Source: Cupriavidus lacunae (GTDB lineage Bacteria > Pseudomonadota > Gammaproteobacteria > Burkholderiales > Burkholderiaceae). From it: 64,000 nucleotides of DNA. Both the position numbers and the translations under genes were made by a program. The DNA lies in contig NZ_QKWJ01000001.1 of assembly GCF_003353055.1 (NCBI RefSeq), positions 64,235-128,234 on the forward strand, read 5' to 3'. Shown here piece by piece: positions 36,529 to 45,386 of this stretch. The first letter of the stretch is position 1; each line of letters starts with the position of its first letter. Under the pieces are notes generated by a model that made no database searches, was not told where the DNA came from, and saw only the letters and a program-made list of their open reading frames with translations.

Positions 36529-36981
36529 ATGGCGGATCTGCCTGAAGCATCACCCCTGCCCTTCGTCGACGGCTACCTGGCCTACCTGCTGGCCCGCGCC
36601 AGCCACCTGATCTCGGGCGAATTCCATCGCGAGGTGGAAGCCAGCGGCCTGTCCGTGCAGGAATGGCGCGTGTTGGCCACGCTGGCCGACCGCCCCGACT
36701 GCACCATCGGCGTGCTGGCCGAGATCACGCTGACCAAGCAGCCAACGCTGACCAAGCTGGTCGACCGCATGGCGGTCGACGGCCTGGTCAGGCGCAGCGC
36801 CGGCAAGACCGACCGGCGCCTGGCCCTGATCTCGATCACGCCCCGCGGCCTCGCGCTGGCACAACCGCTGCTGGAACGCGCGGCGCAGCACGAACGCGCC
36901 GTGCTGAACGACTTCGGCATGCAGCAGGGCACGCTGCTCAAGGAAACCCTGCGCCAGCTGATCGCGCTGCATCAACGCTAA
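36529..36981 (+). CDS. MarR family transcriptional regulator
   Basis: The 150-residue protein has a winged helix: LSVQEWRVLATLADRPDCTI, then GVLAEITLTKQPTLTKLVDRM as recognition helix region and VRRSAGKTDRRLALISITPRG as wing. MarR regulators such as NicR and PicR control nicotinate and picolinate catabolism, which fits the NicX-like gene nearby. The 3' end overlaps the convergent Lrp-type gene by 4 bases. Confidence 0.9.
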   Translation: MADLPEASPLPFVDGYLAYLLARASHLISGEFHREVEASGLSVQEWRVLATLADRPDCTIGVLAEITLTKQPTLTKLVDRMAVDGLVRRSAGKTDRRLALISITPRGLALAQPLLERAAQHERAVLNDFGMQQGTLLKETLRQLIALHQR

Positions 36982-37460
36982 CTGTCCGCGCCCGCCTTCA
37001 GGATCGCCAGCGGCGAACTGTCCACCTTGATCCGCTGCAGCACGATATTCGAGCGGATATCCATCACGCCCTTGGTCCGGTACAGCCGGTTCACGATGAA
37101 GTCCGAGTAGTGCTTCAGGTTGCGCGCCTGCACCCGCAGGATGTAGTTGCTGTCGCCGGTGATGATGTACGCCGACAGCACTTCCGGCCACGACTGCACC
37201 GCGGCGATAAAGGTGTCGTGCCAGCCCTCCACGTCATGGCGCATCGATACCTGCACGATCGCCTCCAGTTCCAGCCCCAGTTGCTCGGCATCGAACCAGG
37301 CGCGATAGCCGCCGATCACCCCTGACTCTTCCAGCAGGCGCACGCGCCGCAGGCATGCCGAAGGCGACAGCGCCACGCGGTCGGCCAGGTCCTGGTTGCT
37401 GATGCGGCCGTTCTCCTGCAGGCAGGTCAGGATGCGCAAATCGGTAGGATCGAGGTTCAT
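36978..37460 (-). CDS. kynR: Lrp/AsnC family regulator of the kynurenine operon
   Basis: The 160-residue protein has an N-terminal helix-turn-helix (LDPTDLRILTCLQENGRISN then LADRVALSPSACLRRV). A C-terminal RAM effector domain follows (AYIITGDSNYILRVQARNL). It is divergent from kynB, the position of KynR described in other proteobacteria, where kynurenine acts as inducer. The start at 37460 has AAGGAAAT about 6 bases upstream; a longer frame to 37529 would overlap the operator. The symbol is given from context. Confidence 0.85.
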   Translation of the reverse strand: MNLDPTDLRILTCLQENGRISNQDLADRVALSPSACLRRVRLLEESGVIGGYRAWFDAEQLGLELEAIVQVSMRHDVEGWHDTFIAAVQSWPEVLSAYIITGDSNYILRVQARNLKHYSDFIVNRLYRTKGVMDIRSNIVLQRIKVDSSPLAILKAGADS

Positions 37461-37489
37461 TCGAATTTCCTTCGACAAATCATCAATTC

Positions 37490-37506
37490 TTCGCATTTTA
37501 TGCGAA
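37490..37506. promoter_or_regulatory. Inverted repeat in the kynR-kynB intergenic region
   Basis: Two perfect 7-base arms, TTCGCAT (37490-37496) and ATGCGAA (37500-37506), are separated by TTT. The site lies between the divergent Lrp-type regulator and kynB. Its size suits an Lrp-family dimer, so it is the likely kynR operator. Confidence 0.6.
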
Positions 37507-37617
37507 AGATGCGCCGGTCGACGGCCCATTCAGCAAGCCTCTTGCCGCCGATTTTGACTATGATTCCCGACATCGAGGCAGACAGAAACGGCGCTCCGAG
37601 AAGGCGCCGCCCACCCT

Positions 37618-38268
37618 ATGACCGCCCCCAATCATGACCCGCGCCGGCTGTGGGACATCAGCCCGCCGCTGTCCCCCGCCACCCCGGTCTGGCCCGGCGA
37701 CACGCCATTCCAGCAAGCGCCTGCATGGCAGATGGACGAGCACTGCCCGGTGAACGTGGGCCGCATCACCCTGTCGCCGCACACCGGCGCGCACGCCGAC
37801 GCGCCGCTGCACTACGCTGCCGACGGCGCGCCGATCGGCGCCGTGCCGCTTACGCCGTATCTCGGCACCTGCCGGGTGATCCACTGCATCGGCGCATCGC
37901 CGCTGGTGGAGCCGCGCCATGTCGAGCACGCGCTGGCCGGCCTGCCGCCGCGCGTGTTGCTGCGCACCTACCGCCAGGCGCCGCTGGCGCAGTGGGACCC
38001 GGACTTCTGCGCCGTCGCGCCCGAAACCATCGCGCTGCTGGCCGCGCACGGCGTGCAGCTGGTCGGCATCGACACGCCGTCGCTCGATCCGCAGGAATCC
38101 AAGACCATGGATGCGCACAACGCCGTGCGCATCCACGGGCTGGCCATCCTGGAAGGCATCGTGCTGGACCAGGTCGATGCCGGCGACTACGAACTGATCG
38201 CGCTGCCGCTGCGCTTTGCCGGGCTGGATGCCAGCCCGGTGCGCGCCGTGCTGCGCAGCCTCGACTGA
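37618..38268 (+). CDS. kynB: Arylformamidase (kynurenine formamidase)
   Basis: KynB hydrolyses N-formylkynurenine to kynurenine. The 216-residue protein has [19 protein letters not shown] near the N-terminus and the metal-binding motif [32 protein letters not shown] completes the family signature. It is the first gene of kynB-kynU-kynA. The ribosome-binding site is weak. kynU begins 34 bp downstream. Confidence 0.96.
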   Translation: MTAPNHDPRRLWDISPPLSPATPVWPGDTPFQQAPAWQMDEHCPVNVGRITLSPHTGAHADAPLHYAADGAPIGAVPLTPYLGTCRVIHCIGASPLVEPRHVEHALAGLPPRVLLRTYRQAPLAQWDPDFCAVAPETIALLAAHGVQLVGIDTPSLDPQESKTMDAHNAVRIHGLAILEGIVLDQVDAGDYELIALPLRFAGLDASPVRAVLRSLD

Positions 38269-38302
38269 ACCCCTCCCCAACCACAACTGCCCAACCCACG
38301 AC

Positions 38303-39559
38303 ATGACGACATTTGACCGCGAGCACTGTATCCGGCTCGACCAGCAAGACCCGCTGCGCCCGCTGCGCGACCAGTTCGCGCTGCCCGAAGGCGTGATCTA
38401 CCTGGACGGCAACTCGCTGGGCGCCCGCCCGCGCGCCGCCGCCGCGCGCGCCGCCCAGGTGGTGGCCGAGGAATGGGGCGACGGCCTGATCCGCAGCTGG
38501 AATACCGCCGGCTGGTTCGAGCTGCCGCAGCGACTGGGCAACAAGCTGGCCCCTCTGGTGGGCGCCGGGCAGGATGAAGTGGTGGTCACCGATACCACCT
38601 CGATCAACCTGTTCAAGGTGCTGGCCGCTGCACTGCGCGTGCAGCAATCGCGCGACCCGGCGCGCAAGGTGATCGTGTCCGAGGCCAGCAACTTCCCCAC
38701 CGACCTGTACATCGCGCAGGGTCTGGCCGACCTGCTGCAGCAGGGCTATTCGCTGCGTCTGGTGAACTCGCCGGCCGAGATCGACGCCGCCGTCGGCGCC
38801 GACACCGCCGTGCTGATGCTGACCCACGTCAACTACAAGACCGGCGAGATGCTGGACATGGCCGCACTCACCGAGCTCGCCCACGCCCGCGGCGCGCTCA
38901 CGGTGTGGGACCTGTGCCACTCCGCCGGCGCCGTGCTGGTCAACCTGAAGGCGGCCGGCGCGGATTACGCCATCGGCTGCACCTACAAGTACCTGAACGG
39001 CGGCCCGGGCTCGCCCGCCTTTGTCTGGGTCGCGCCCGCGCTGCGTGATGCCTTCTGGCAGCCGCTGTCGGGCTGGTGGGGCCATGCGGCGCCGTTCGCC
39101 ATGGACCCGCAGTACCGCCCGGTCGACGGCGTACGCCGCTTCCTGTGCGGCACCCAGCCGATCACCTCGCTGGCGATGGTCGAATGCGGCCTGGACATCT
39201 TCGCCCAGACCACTATGCAGGTGCTGCGCGCCAAGTCATTGCTGCTGACCGACTTGTTCATCGAACTGGTGGAGGCGCGCTGCGGCCACCACCCGCTGAC
39301 GCTGGTCACCCCGCGCGAGCACGCACGCCGTGGCAGCCAGGTCAGCCTGGAGCACCCGGAAGGCTATGCGCTGGTGCAGGCCCTGATCGAGCGCGGCGTG
39401 ATCGGCGACTACCGCGAGCCGCGCATCGCCCGTTTCGGCTTCACGCCGCTGTACACCAGCTTCGCCGAGGTATGGGATGCTGTGGAAATCCTGCGCGATG
39501 TGCTGGATAGCGGCGCCTACCGCGAGCCGCGCTTCCAGACACGCGGCCAGGTGACCTGA
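38303..39559 (+). CDS. kynU: Kynureninase
   Basis: KynU is a PLP enzyme cleaving kynurenine to anthranilate and alanine. The 418-residue protein has [34 protein letters not shown] with the PLP-binding Asp, and [16 protein letters not shown] with the Schiff-base Lys. [20 protein letters not shown] is near the C-terminus. Start at 38303; the frame is open upstream into kynB but that part is not coding. kynA follows after 13 bp. Confidence 0.97.
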   Translation: MTTFDREHCIRLDQQDPLRPLRDQFALPEGVIYLDGNSLGARPRAAAARAAQVVAEEWGDGLIRSWNTAGWFELPQRLGNKLAPLVGAGQDEVVVTDTTSINLFKVLAAALRVQQSRDPARKVIVSEASNFPTDLYIAQGLADLLQQGYSLRLVNSPAEIDAAVGADTAVLMLTHVNYKTGEMLDMAALTELAHARGALTVWDLCHSAGAVLVNLKAAGADYAIGCTYKYLNGGPGSPAFVWVAPALRDAFWQPLSGWWGHAAPFAMDPQYRPVDGVRRFLCGTQPITSLAMVECGLDIFAQTTMQVLRAKSLLLTDLFIELVEARCGHHPLTLVTPREHARRGSQVSLEHPEGYALVQALIERGVIGDYREPRIARFGFTPLYTSFAEVWDAVEILRDVLDSGAYREPRFQTRGQVT

Positions 39560-39572
39560 TCGGGAGCGCATC

Positions 39573-40457
39573 ATGAGTGAATTCAAGGGATGCCCCTTCT
39601 CCGGCGCTGCCCCGGCAGCCCAGACCGCGCCGCAAGGCGAAGGCTGGCATGGCGCGCAGATGGATTTCGCCAAGGACATGAGCTATGGCGACTACCTCGG
39701 CCTGGACCAGATCCTGAGCGCGCAGCATCCGCTGTCGCCGGACCACAATGAAATGCTGTTTATCGTGCAGCACCAGACCACCGAGCTGTGGATGAAGCTG
39801 ATGCTGCACGAGCTGCGCGCCGCGCGCGAGTCGGTCAAGACCGACAGCCTGCCGCCCGCGTTCAAGATGCTGACGCGCGTGTCGCGCATCATGGACCAGC
39901 TGGTGCAGGCGTGGAACGTGCTGGCCACCATGACCCCGCCGGAATATTCGGCGATGCGGCCCTACCTGGGCATGTCCTCAGGCTTCCAGTCGTACCAGTA
40001 CCGCGAGATCGAGTTCATCCTCGGCAACAAGAATGCGGCCATGCTCAAGCCGCATGCGCACCGGCCGGAACACCTGGCGCTGGTGGAAACCGCGCTGAAC
40101 ACGCCGTCGCTCTATGACGAGGCGATCCGGCTGATGGCGCGGCGTGGCTTTGCCATCGATGCGGATTGCGTCGAGCGCGACTGGACCCAGCCTACCGCCT
40201 ACAACGCGTCAGTCGAGGCCGCCTGGCTGGAGGTCTATCGCAACCCGGGCGCGCACTGGGAGCTGTATGAACTGGGCGAGAAGTTTGTCGACCTGGAAGA
40301 TGCGTTCCGGCAATGGCGCTTCCGGCATGTGACCACGGTCGAGCGGGTGATCGGCTTCAAGCGTGGGACTGGCGGCACGGAAGGTGTCAGCTATCTGCGC
40401 AGGATGCTGGATGTGGTGTTGTTTCCGGAGTTGTGGAAGTTGCGGACGGATCTTTGA
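39573..40457 (+). CDS. kynA: Tryptophan 2,3-dioxygenase
   Basis: This heme enzyme opens the indole ring of tryptophan, the first step of the pathway. The 294-residue protein has [36 protein letters not shown] with the distal His, [14 protein letters not shown] and the C-terminal [15 protein letters not shown]. The start has CGGGAGC about 6 bases upstream. It closes the operon; a perfect 28-bp-arm palindrome lies 29 bp after the stop and may act as terminator. Confidence 0.97.
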   Translation: MSEFKGCPFSGAAPAAQTAPQGEGWHGAQMDFAKDMSYGDYLGLDQILSAQHPLSPDHNEMLFIVQHQTTELWMKLMLHELRAARESVKTDSLPPAFKMLTRVSRIMDQLVQAWNVLATMTPPEYSAMRPYLGMSSGFQSYQYREIEFILGNKNAAMLKPHAHRPEHLALVETALNTPSLYDEAIRLMARRGFAIDADCVERDWTQPTAYNASVEAAWLEVYRNPGAHWELYELGEKFVDLEDAFRQWRFRHVTTVERVIGFKRGTGGTEGVSYLRRMLDVVLFPELWKLRTDL

Positions 40458-40485
40458 AGGTTGGTGTTTTTGATCCGTTTTCGCT

Positions 40486-40544
40486 CTTGGCGGGCGTGGG
40501 CTGTTTCGCCGGCTACGCCGGCGAAACAGCCCACGCCCGCCAAG
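40486..40544. repeat. Palindromic repeat (REP-like) between kynA and the IclR gene
   Basis: Two perfect 28-base arms (40486-40513 and 40517-40544) flank the loop TAC. The arm contains CTTGGCGGGCGTGGGCTG and ends GCCGGC. Nearly the same arm appears in both repeat arms around the transposase (near 27535-27565 and 30315-30350). It therefore belongs to a dispersed repeat family and here may also terminate the two convergent genes. Confidence 0.8.
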
Positions 40545-40578
40545 CCCCCATGACACAAGACACCACCCCGAAAAGCCT

Positions 40579-41400
40579 TCACCCCCCCGGCTCCGACAGC
40601 CTGGCCGCCAGCGCCCCCAACGCCGGCGCCAGCGTCTGGTGGAACACCGTCTCATCCACCGCCCCATACGAAGCACTGCAACTGAGCATGTGCAACTCCT
40701 TCTCCCCCACCGGCCGGAACGCCACCGCACAGGCGTGGATAGCCGGATGCCAATCCCGGAACGACGCCGCATAGCCGCGCTGCTGCGCCTCCGCCAGGGC
40801 CGCGCGGGTGGCAGCCTCCTGCTGCTTCCACTGCTCCGGGAACGCCTGGCTGAATTCAGCCATCACGCGCTCGCGCCGCGGCGCAGGCAATGCGGCCAGG
40901 TAAGCCCGCCCCATCGAACTCGACACCAGCGACAGCCGCGACCCCACCCCCAGCCCCAGCATCACGCCGGCGTCGTTGCGGATCGATTCCAGGTAGATCA
41001 CTTCCATGCGCTCGCGCTTGCCCAGTGATACCGAGACCCCATACGACTGCGCGAACGCCAGCATATGCGGGCGCGCCAGCGACACCACGTCGGACGCCGA
41101 CAGATAGGCATAGCCCAGCGCCAGCACCCCGGCGTCCAGCGCATACTTGCCCAGGCTCTCGTCATAGCGCAGGTAGCCCAGCTGCACCAGCGTGCCCGCC
41201 AGCCGGCTCACTGTGGCCTTGGGGAATCCGGTGCGGCGCACGAAGTCCTGGTTGCCGAGCATCGCCTCGCCGGTGCGGAAGCAGCGCAGCAGCTCCAATC
41301 CGCGCGCCAGCGCGGTGACGAAGTTGGGATCGCTCTCGCGCGCCGGGGCCGGTGGCGCGGCATCGGGAGAAAGTGACGGGTTGGTGGACTGACTGGTCAA
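40579..41400 (-). CDS. IclR family transcriptional regulator
   Basis: The 273-residue protein has an N-terminal winged helix (ALARGLELLRCFRTGEAMLG, then TGFPKATVSRLAGTLVQLGY). A C-terminal IclR effector domain follows (LSLVSSSMGRAYLAALPAPR and HACAVAFRPVGEKELHMLSC). A TTG start at 41400 has GAGGAG 6 bases upstream and is preferred; an ATG at 41436 without such a site would add 12 residues. It is divergent from gcdH, with an operator-like palindrome between them, so it probably controls gcdH. Confidence 0.88.
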   Translation of the reverse strand: MTSQSTNPSLSPDAAPPAPARESDPNFVTALARGLELLRCFRTGEAMLGNQDFVRRTGFPKATVSRLAGTLVQLGYLRYDESLGKYALDAGVLALGYAYLSASDVVSLARPHMLAFAQSYGVSVSLGKRERMEVIYLESIRNDAGVMLGLGVGSRLSLVSSSMGRAYLAALPAPRRERVMAEFSQAFPEQWKQQEAATRAALAEAQQRGYAASFRDWHPAIHACAVAFRPVGEKELHMLSCSASYGAVDETVFHQTLAPALGALAARLSEPGG

Positions 41401-41470
41401 GGGCGGCTCCTCACAGGTCGGCGGACGTCCGCTCATCGCACAAAGGCACGGAAGTCGGGGGTTTTGCCTG

Positions 41471-41520
41471 TTGCATGGCAAACCCATTGCGATATACTAA
41501 TTCAACGGAACACAGTTCCG
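41471..41520 (+). promoter_or_regulatory. gcdH promoter with palindromic operator
   Basis: A -35 box TTGCAT (41471-41476) and a -10 box TATACT (41493-41498) are 16 bases apart. Just downstream is the 15-bp palindrome CGGAACACAGTTCCG (41506-41520), followed by a further GCGGAAC half-site near 41524. The palindrome overlaps the expected transcription start, which suggests repression, probably by the divergent IclR regulator. Confidence 0.65.
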
Positions 41521-41658
41521 CAATGCGGAACTTCACGGATCTCAAGAGAATCCTCCGCACGATCACCGAACCCGTCATGATTGCCGGATACACGGCGCGG
41601 CCAGCGGCATTTGGCCGACCCGCCCGCCGCTTCCGCCGCGCTACCGAAGGAGACCTGC

Positions 41659-42852
41659 ATGGCTGCCAACGCCGAATTCCACTGGGCCGACCCCCTGTTG
41701 CTGGACCAGCAACTGACCGCCGACGAACGCATGGTGCGCGACGCCGCAGCGGCGTACTGTCAGGACAAGCTGATGCCGCGCGTGCTGCAGTCGTTCCGCA
41801 ACGAGAAAACCGACGTGGAGATCTTCCGCGAGATGGGCGAACTGGGCCTGCTCGGCCCCACCATCCCGGAACAGTACGGCGGCCCGGGCCTGAACTACGT
41901 CAGCTACGGCCTGATCGCGCGTGAAGTGGAGCGTGTCGATTCCGGCTACCGCTCGATGATGAGCGTGCAGTCCTCGCTGGTCATGGTGCCGATCTTTGAA
42001 TTCGGCAGCGAAGCGCAAAAGCAGAAGTACCTGCCCAAGCTCGTCACCGGCGAGTGGATCGGCTGCTTCGGCCTGACCGAACCGAACCACGGCTCCGACC
42101 CGGGCTCGATGGTCACCCGCGCCAAGAAGGTCGACGGCGGCTATGAGCTGAGCGGCGCCAAGATGTGGATCACCAACTCGCCGATCGCCGACGTGTTCGT
42201 GGTCTGGGCCAAGCTGCAGGGCGACGACGGCAAGGAAGCGATCCGCGGCTTTATCCTGGAAAAGGGCTGGAAGGGCCTGTCGGCACCGGCCATCCATGGC
42301 AAGGTCGGCCTGCGCACCTCGATCACCGGCGAAATCGTGCTGGACCAGGTGTTCGTGCCGGAAGAGAACATCATGCCGGGCGTAAGCGGCCTGAAGGGCC
42401 CGTTCACCTGCCTGAACTCGGCCCGCTACGGCATCGCCTGGGGCGCGCTGGGCGCCGCCGAGTTCTGCTGGCATACCGCCCGCCAGTACACGCTGGACCG
42501 CAAGCAGTTCGGCCGCCCGCTGGCCGCCACCCAGCTGGTGCAGAAGAAGCTGGCCGACATGCAGACCGAGATCACGCTGGGCCTGCAAGGCTGCCTGCGC
42601 CTGGGCCGCATGAAGGACGAAGGCACCGCCGCTGTGGAAATCACCTCGATCATGAAGCGCAATTCGTGCGGCAAGTCGCTCGACATCGCCCGCGTGGCGC
42701 GCGACATGTTGGGCGGCAACGGCATCTCGGACGAGTTCGGCGTGATCCGCCATGTGGTGAACCTGGAGGTGGTCAACACCTATGAAGGCACCCACGATAT
42801 CCATGCGCTGATCCTGGGCCGCGCCCAGACCGGCCTGCAGGCTTTCTTCTGA
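41659..42852 (+). CDS. gcdH: Glutaryl-CoA dehydrogenase
   Basis: GcdH converts glutaryl-CoA to crotonyl-CoA plus CO2 in lysine, hydroxylysine, tryptophan and benzoate degradation. The 397-residue protein shows [36 protein letters not shown] and the catalytic Glu in [30 protein letters not shown] and [13 protein letters not shown] fit the GcdH subgroup. GAAGGAGA precedes the start by 6 bases; the frame extends upstream non-coding. It is divergent from an IclR regulator. Confidence 0.94.
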   Translation: MAANAEFHWADPLLLDQQLTADERMVRDAAAAYCQDKLMPRVLQSFRNEKTDVEIFREMGELGLLGPTIPEQYGGPGLNYVSYGLIAREVERVDSGYRSMMSVQSSLVMVPIFEFGSEAQKQKYLPKLVTGEWIGCFGLTEPNHGSDPGSMVTRAKKVDGGYELSGAKMWITNSPIADVFVVWAKLQGDDGKEAIRGFILEKGWKGLSAPAIHGKVGLRTSITGEIVLDQVFVPEENIMPGVSGLKGPFTCLNSARYGIAWGALGAAEFCWHTARQYTLDRKQFGRPLAATQLVQKKLADMQTEITLGLQGCLRLGRMKDEGTAAVEITSIMKRNSCGKSLDIARVARDMLGGNGISDEFGVIRHVVNLEVVNTYEGTHDIHALILGRAQTGLQAFF

Positions 42853-42857
42853 CCAAG

Positions 42858-42971
42858 TGAGGCTGCCCCAGGGCGAAGCGAAGCGGTTCTGGCTTGGCGC
42901 GCGGCCGCAGACAGTACAAATGGTACGGCAAGGCCGCGCAACGACGCCAGAATCGTCCTGGGGCAGCCTCA
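42858..42971. repeat. Extended imperfect inverted repeat after gcdH
   Basis: Fifteen-base perfect ends (42858-42872, TGAGGCTGCCCCAGG, and 42957-42971) enclose inner blocks that also pair: TTCTGGC with GCCAGAA and GCGCGGCC with GGCCGCGC. The whole 114-bp segment can fold into one long imperfect hairpin. The outer GAGGCTGCCCC occurs again at 43023-43033. It contains no gene and looks like a repeat element. Confidence 0.6.
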
Positions 42972-42972
42972 T

Positions 42973-42999
42973 AAAAAGGCCCGGCTGGAAAGCCGGGCC
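42973..42999 (-). terminator. Terminator for the peroxiredoxin gene
   Basis: A 9-bp stem GGCCCGGCT / AGCCGGGCC with a GGAA loop is followed, on the minus strand, by a run of five T residues. It lies about 90 bp beyond the peroxiredoxin stop codon. Confidence 0.7.
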
Positions 43000-43087
43000 A
43001 AGCACACTACCAAGGAGACGACGAGGCTGCCCCCGTCGATAAAACACCTGTCTTGCACGCCGGCCCCGCCTTCACGCGGGGCCGCGT

Positions 43088-43726
<639 letters not shown>

Positions 43727-43982
43727 GTTCTGTTCTCCTGATTTCGGGGTGAAACCAGAGTAACCGGATTGATATCCAACCCAAACGAATATAAAGTCAC
43801 TACAAAATCACTCGAAGTCATAAAGACATTTTCTAACATTCATCACGCCTGCTTTCCGGCATGCTGGCGATACCAGGCACCGAAGTGGCCCGCGCAGTGG
43901 CGTGCAGCCTTGAAACCACGGCCGCCCGCCACATATGCTAAGTATCAGTCCGACAAATGCCGTTAGCCTCGGAGCGTAGAAA

Positions 43983-44309
43983 ATGTCAGAATCCGCACAA
44001 ACCGAACCAACCGCCCGCAAACAGGAGAAACTGATGAGCGATGTCAAGACCGTTCTGTCCGACGCCGAGGAACTGCTGAAGCAAGCCGCCTCGACCACCG
44101 GGGAAAAGGCCGCCGAACTGCGCGAGCGTGGCATGGGCCTGCTCAAGCAAGCCAAGGAAAAGGCCCAGGACCTGCAAGATGCCGTCGTGACCAAGAGCAA
44201 GGCCGCCGCGCGCGCCACCGATGACTACGTGCACGACCACCCGTGGCGCGCCGTGGGCGTGGCGGCCGGCGTGGGCCTGCTGATCGGTCTGCTGCTGAAC
44301 CGCAAGTAA
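43983..44309 (+). CDS. DUF883 family protein (ElaB/YqjD-like)
   Basis: The 108-residue protein is highly helical with Lys/Glu/Ala-rich heptads (SDAEELLKQAASTTGEKAAE), then DDYVHDHPWRAVGVAAGVGL and a C-terminal membrane helix ending in NRK. This is the layout of YqjD/ElaB, tail-anchored proteins reported to associate with ribosomes in stationary phase. An alternative ATG at 44034 has a good AGGAG and would give 91 residues. It heads a three-gene unit. Confidence 0.88.
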   Translation: MSESAQTEPTARKQEKLMSDVKTVLSDAEELLKQAASTTGEKAAELRERGMGLLKQAKEKAQDLQDAVVTKSKAAARATDDYVHDHPWRAVGVAAGVGLLIGLLLNRK

Positions 44310-44322
44310 GCAGATCCAACCG

Positions 44323-44423
44323 GGCGCGGCACGCTGGTGCCGCGCCAAAGCGGCAACCCGGTCATCGGGTTGCCAGTGGCCGGGGCGCCCGCATGTCGAT
44401 GACACATGCAGGGCGCCCCGGCC
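44323..44423 (+). promoter_or_regulatory. Three consecutive strong hairpins between the yqjD- and yqjE-like genes
   Basis: Perfect 10-bp (44323-44346) and 9-bp (44352-44374) hairpins are followed by a 19-bp stem with one bulge (44378-44423). None has a T-tract. They fill most of the 175-bp gap in the operon, so they may stabilise the upstream mRNA or lower read-through. Confidence 0.6.
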
Positions 44424-44484
44424 CCGCCTGCTGGAAAGGCGCGCACGGCCACGCCGGCGCGCCGCTCTTTCACGCCGGAGCCGC

Positions 44485-44865
44485 ATGAGCGAATCCCCCC
44501 CTTCCCCCAAGTTCCTTGATTCCGTGCGCAACCTGGCCGGCTCGCTGGTGGCAATGATCCAGACCCGCCTCGAACTCGCCAGCGTGGAGCTTGCCGAGGA
44601 ACGCACGCGCCTGATGAAGGTCGCGCTGCTGGCCTGCTTCGGCCTGGTGTTCTTTGGCATCGGGCTGGTCACCCTGACCGGGCTGATCACCATCCTGTTC
44701 TGGGATACCTACCGCTGGCAGGCGCTGGGCGCACTGACGGTCCTTTACCTGGTGCTGTGCGCGATTTGCCTGGCGTATGCACGCAACCTGGTGCGCAACG
44801 CCCCGCCGATGCTGGAGGCCACGCTCGCCGAAATCGACAAAGACCGGGAGATCCTGCGCCGATGA
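44485..44865 (+). CDS. Phage holin family / YqjE-like membrane protein
   Basis: The 126-residue protein has an amphipathic N-terminal helix (LAGSLVAMIQTRLELASVEL, then AEERTRLM) and two membrane segments (KVALLACFGLVFFGIGLVTL and ALGALTVLYLVLCAICLAYA). This matches the YqjE/holin superfamily III pattern. It sits second in a YqjD-YqjE-like operon. Its stop overlaps the next start (ATGA). Confidence 0.85.
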   Translation: MSESPPSPKFLDSVRNLAGSLVAMIQTRLELASVELAEERTRLMKVALLACFGLVFFGIGLVTLTGLITILFWDTYRWQALGALTVLYLVLCAICLAYARNLVRNAPPMLEATLAEIDKDREILRR

Positions 44866-45356
44866 GCACCCTGGAACCCGACGACAGCACGACCGCACGC
44901 ACCCGCCGCGCCCCCCCGCGGCGGGCCCGGTTTACACAAGAGGTGCGCCTGCCGCTGGCAGTGCGCAAGGAACTGCTGCTGACCCGCGCCGCACTGGAAC
45001 GCCACGACTGCCTGCAGGCCCTGCACGCCGTGCGCAGCAACACGCAGCGCCTGAGCACCCTCAGCAGCTGGCTGCCGCGCATTGCCCGTCCGGGCTCGTG
45101 GATGAAGGTGGTCGGCATGACCAAGGATTACCCGCTGCTGAGCACCGCGGTGACGCTGGCGCTGCCGCTGCTCAAGCGCACGCCGGTGCTGCGCTGGACC
45201 TGGAAGCTGTCCAAGGTTGGCATGGTGGCTGGCGCCGCCTACTGGGCCTACAACACCTGGCGCGATGCCAGGGGGCAGGCCGTGCCACCCGCGACCGCGC
45301 CGGCAGCCACTCCACCCGCCAGCGATACCGGCTTCCACGATCCGCTGGTGCCCTGA
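44862..45356 (+). CDS. Hypothetical protein, third gene of the YqjD/YqjE-like operon
   Basis: The 164-residue protein is not firmly recognised. It has a basic N-terminal part (RTRRAPPRRARFTQEVRLPL), a central helical part and hydrophobic segments near residues 88-103 and 113-129. The C-terminal tail is Pro/Ala-rich. Its position corresponds to YqjK in E. coli, but sequence similarity is not obvious to me. Translation is coupled to the upstream gene. Confidence 0.75.
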   Translation: MSTLEPDDSTTARTRRAPPRRARFTQEVRLPLAVRKELLLTRAALERHDCLQALHAVRSNTQRLSTLSSWLPRIARPGSWMKVVGMTKDYPLLSTAVTLALPLLKRTPVLRWTWKLSKVGMVAGAAYWAYNTWRDARGQAVPPATAPAATPPASDTGFHDPLVP

Positions 45357-45386
45357 TTCCGCTTCGCTGACCCCGCGCCCGGCAGT

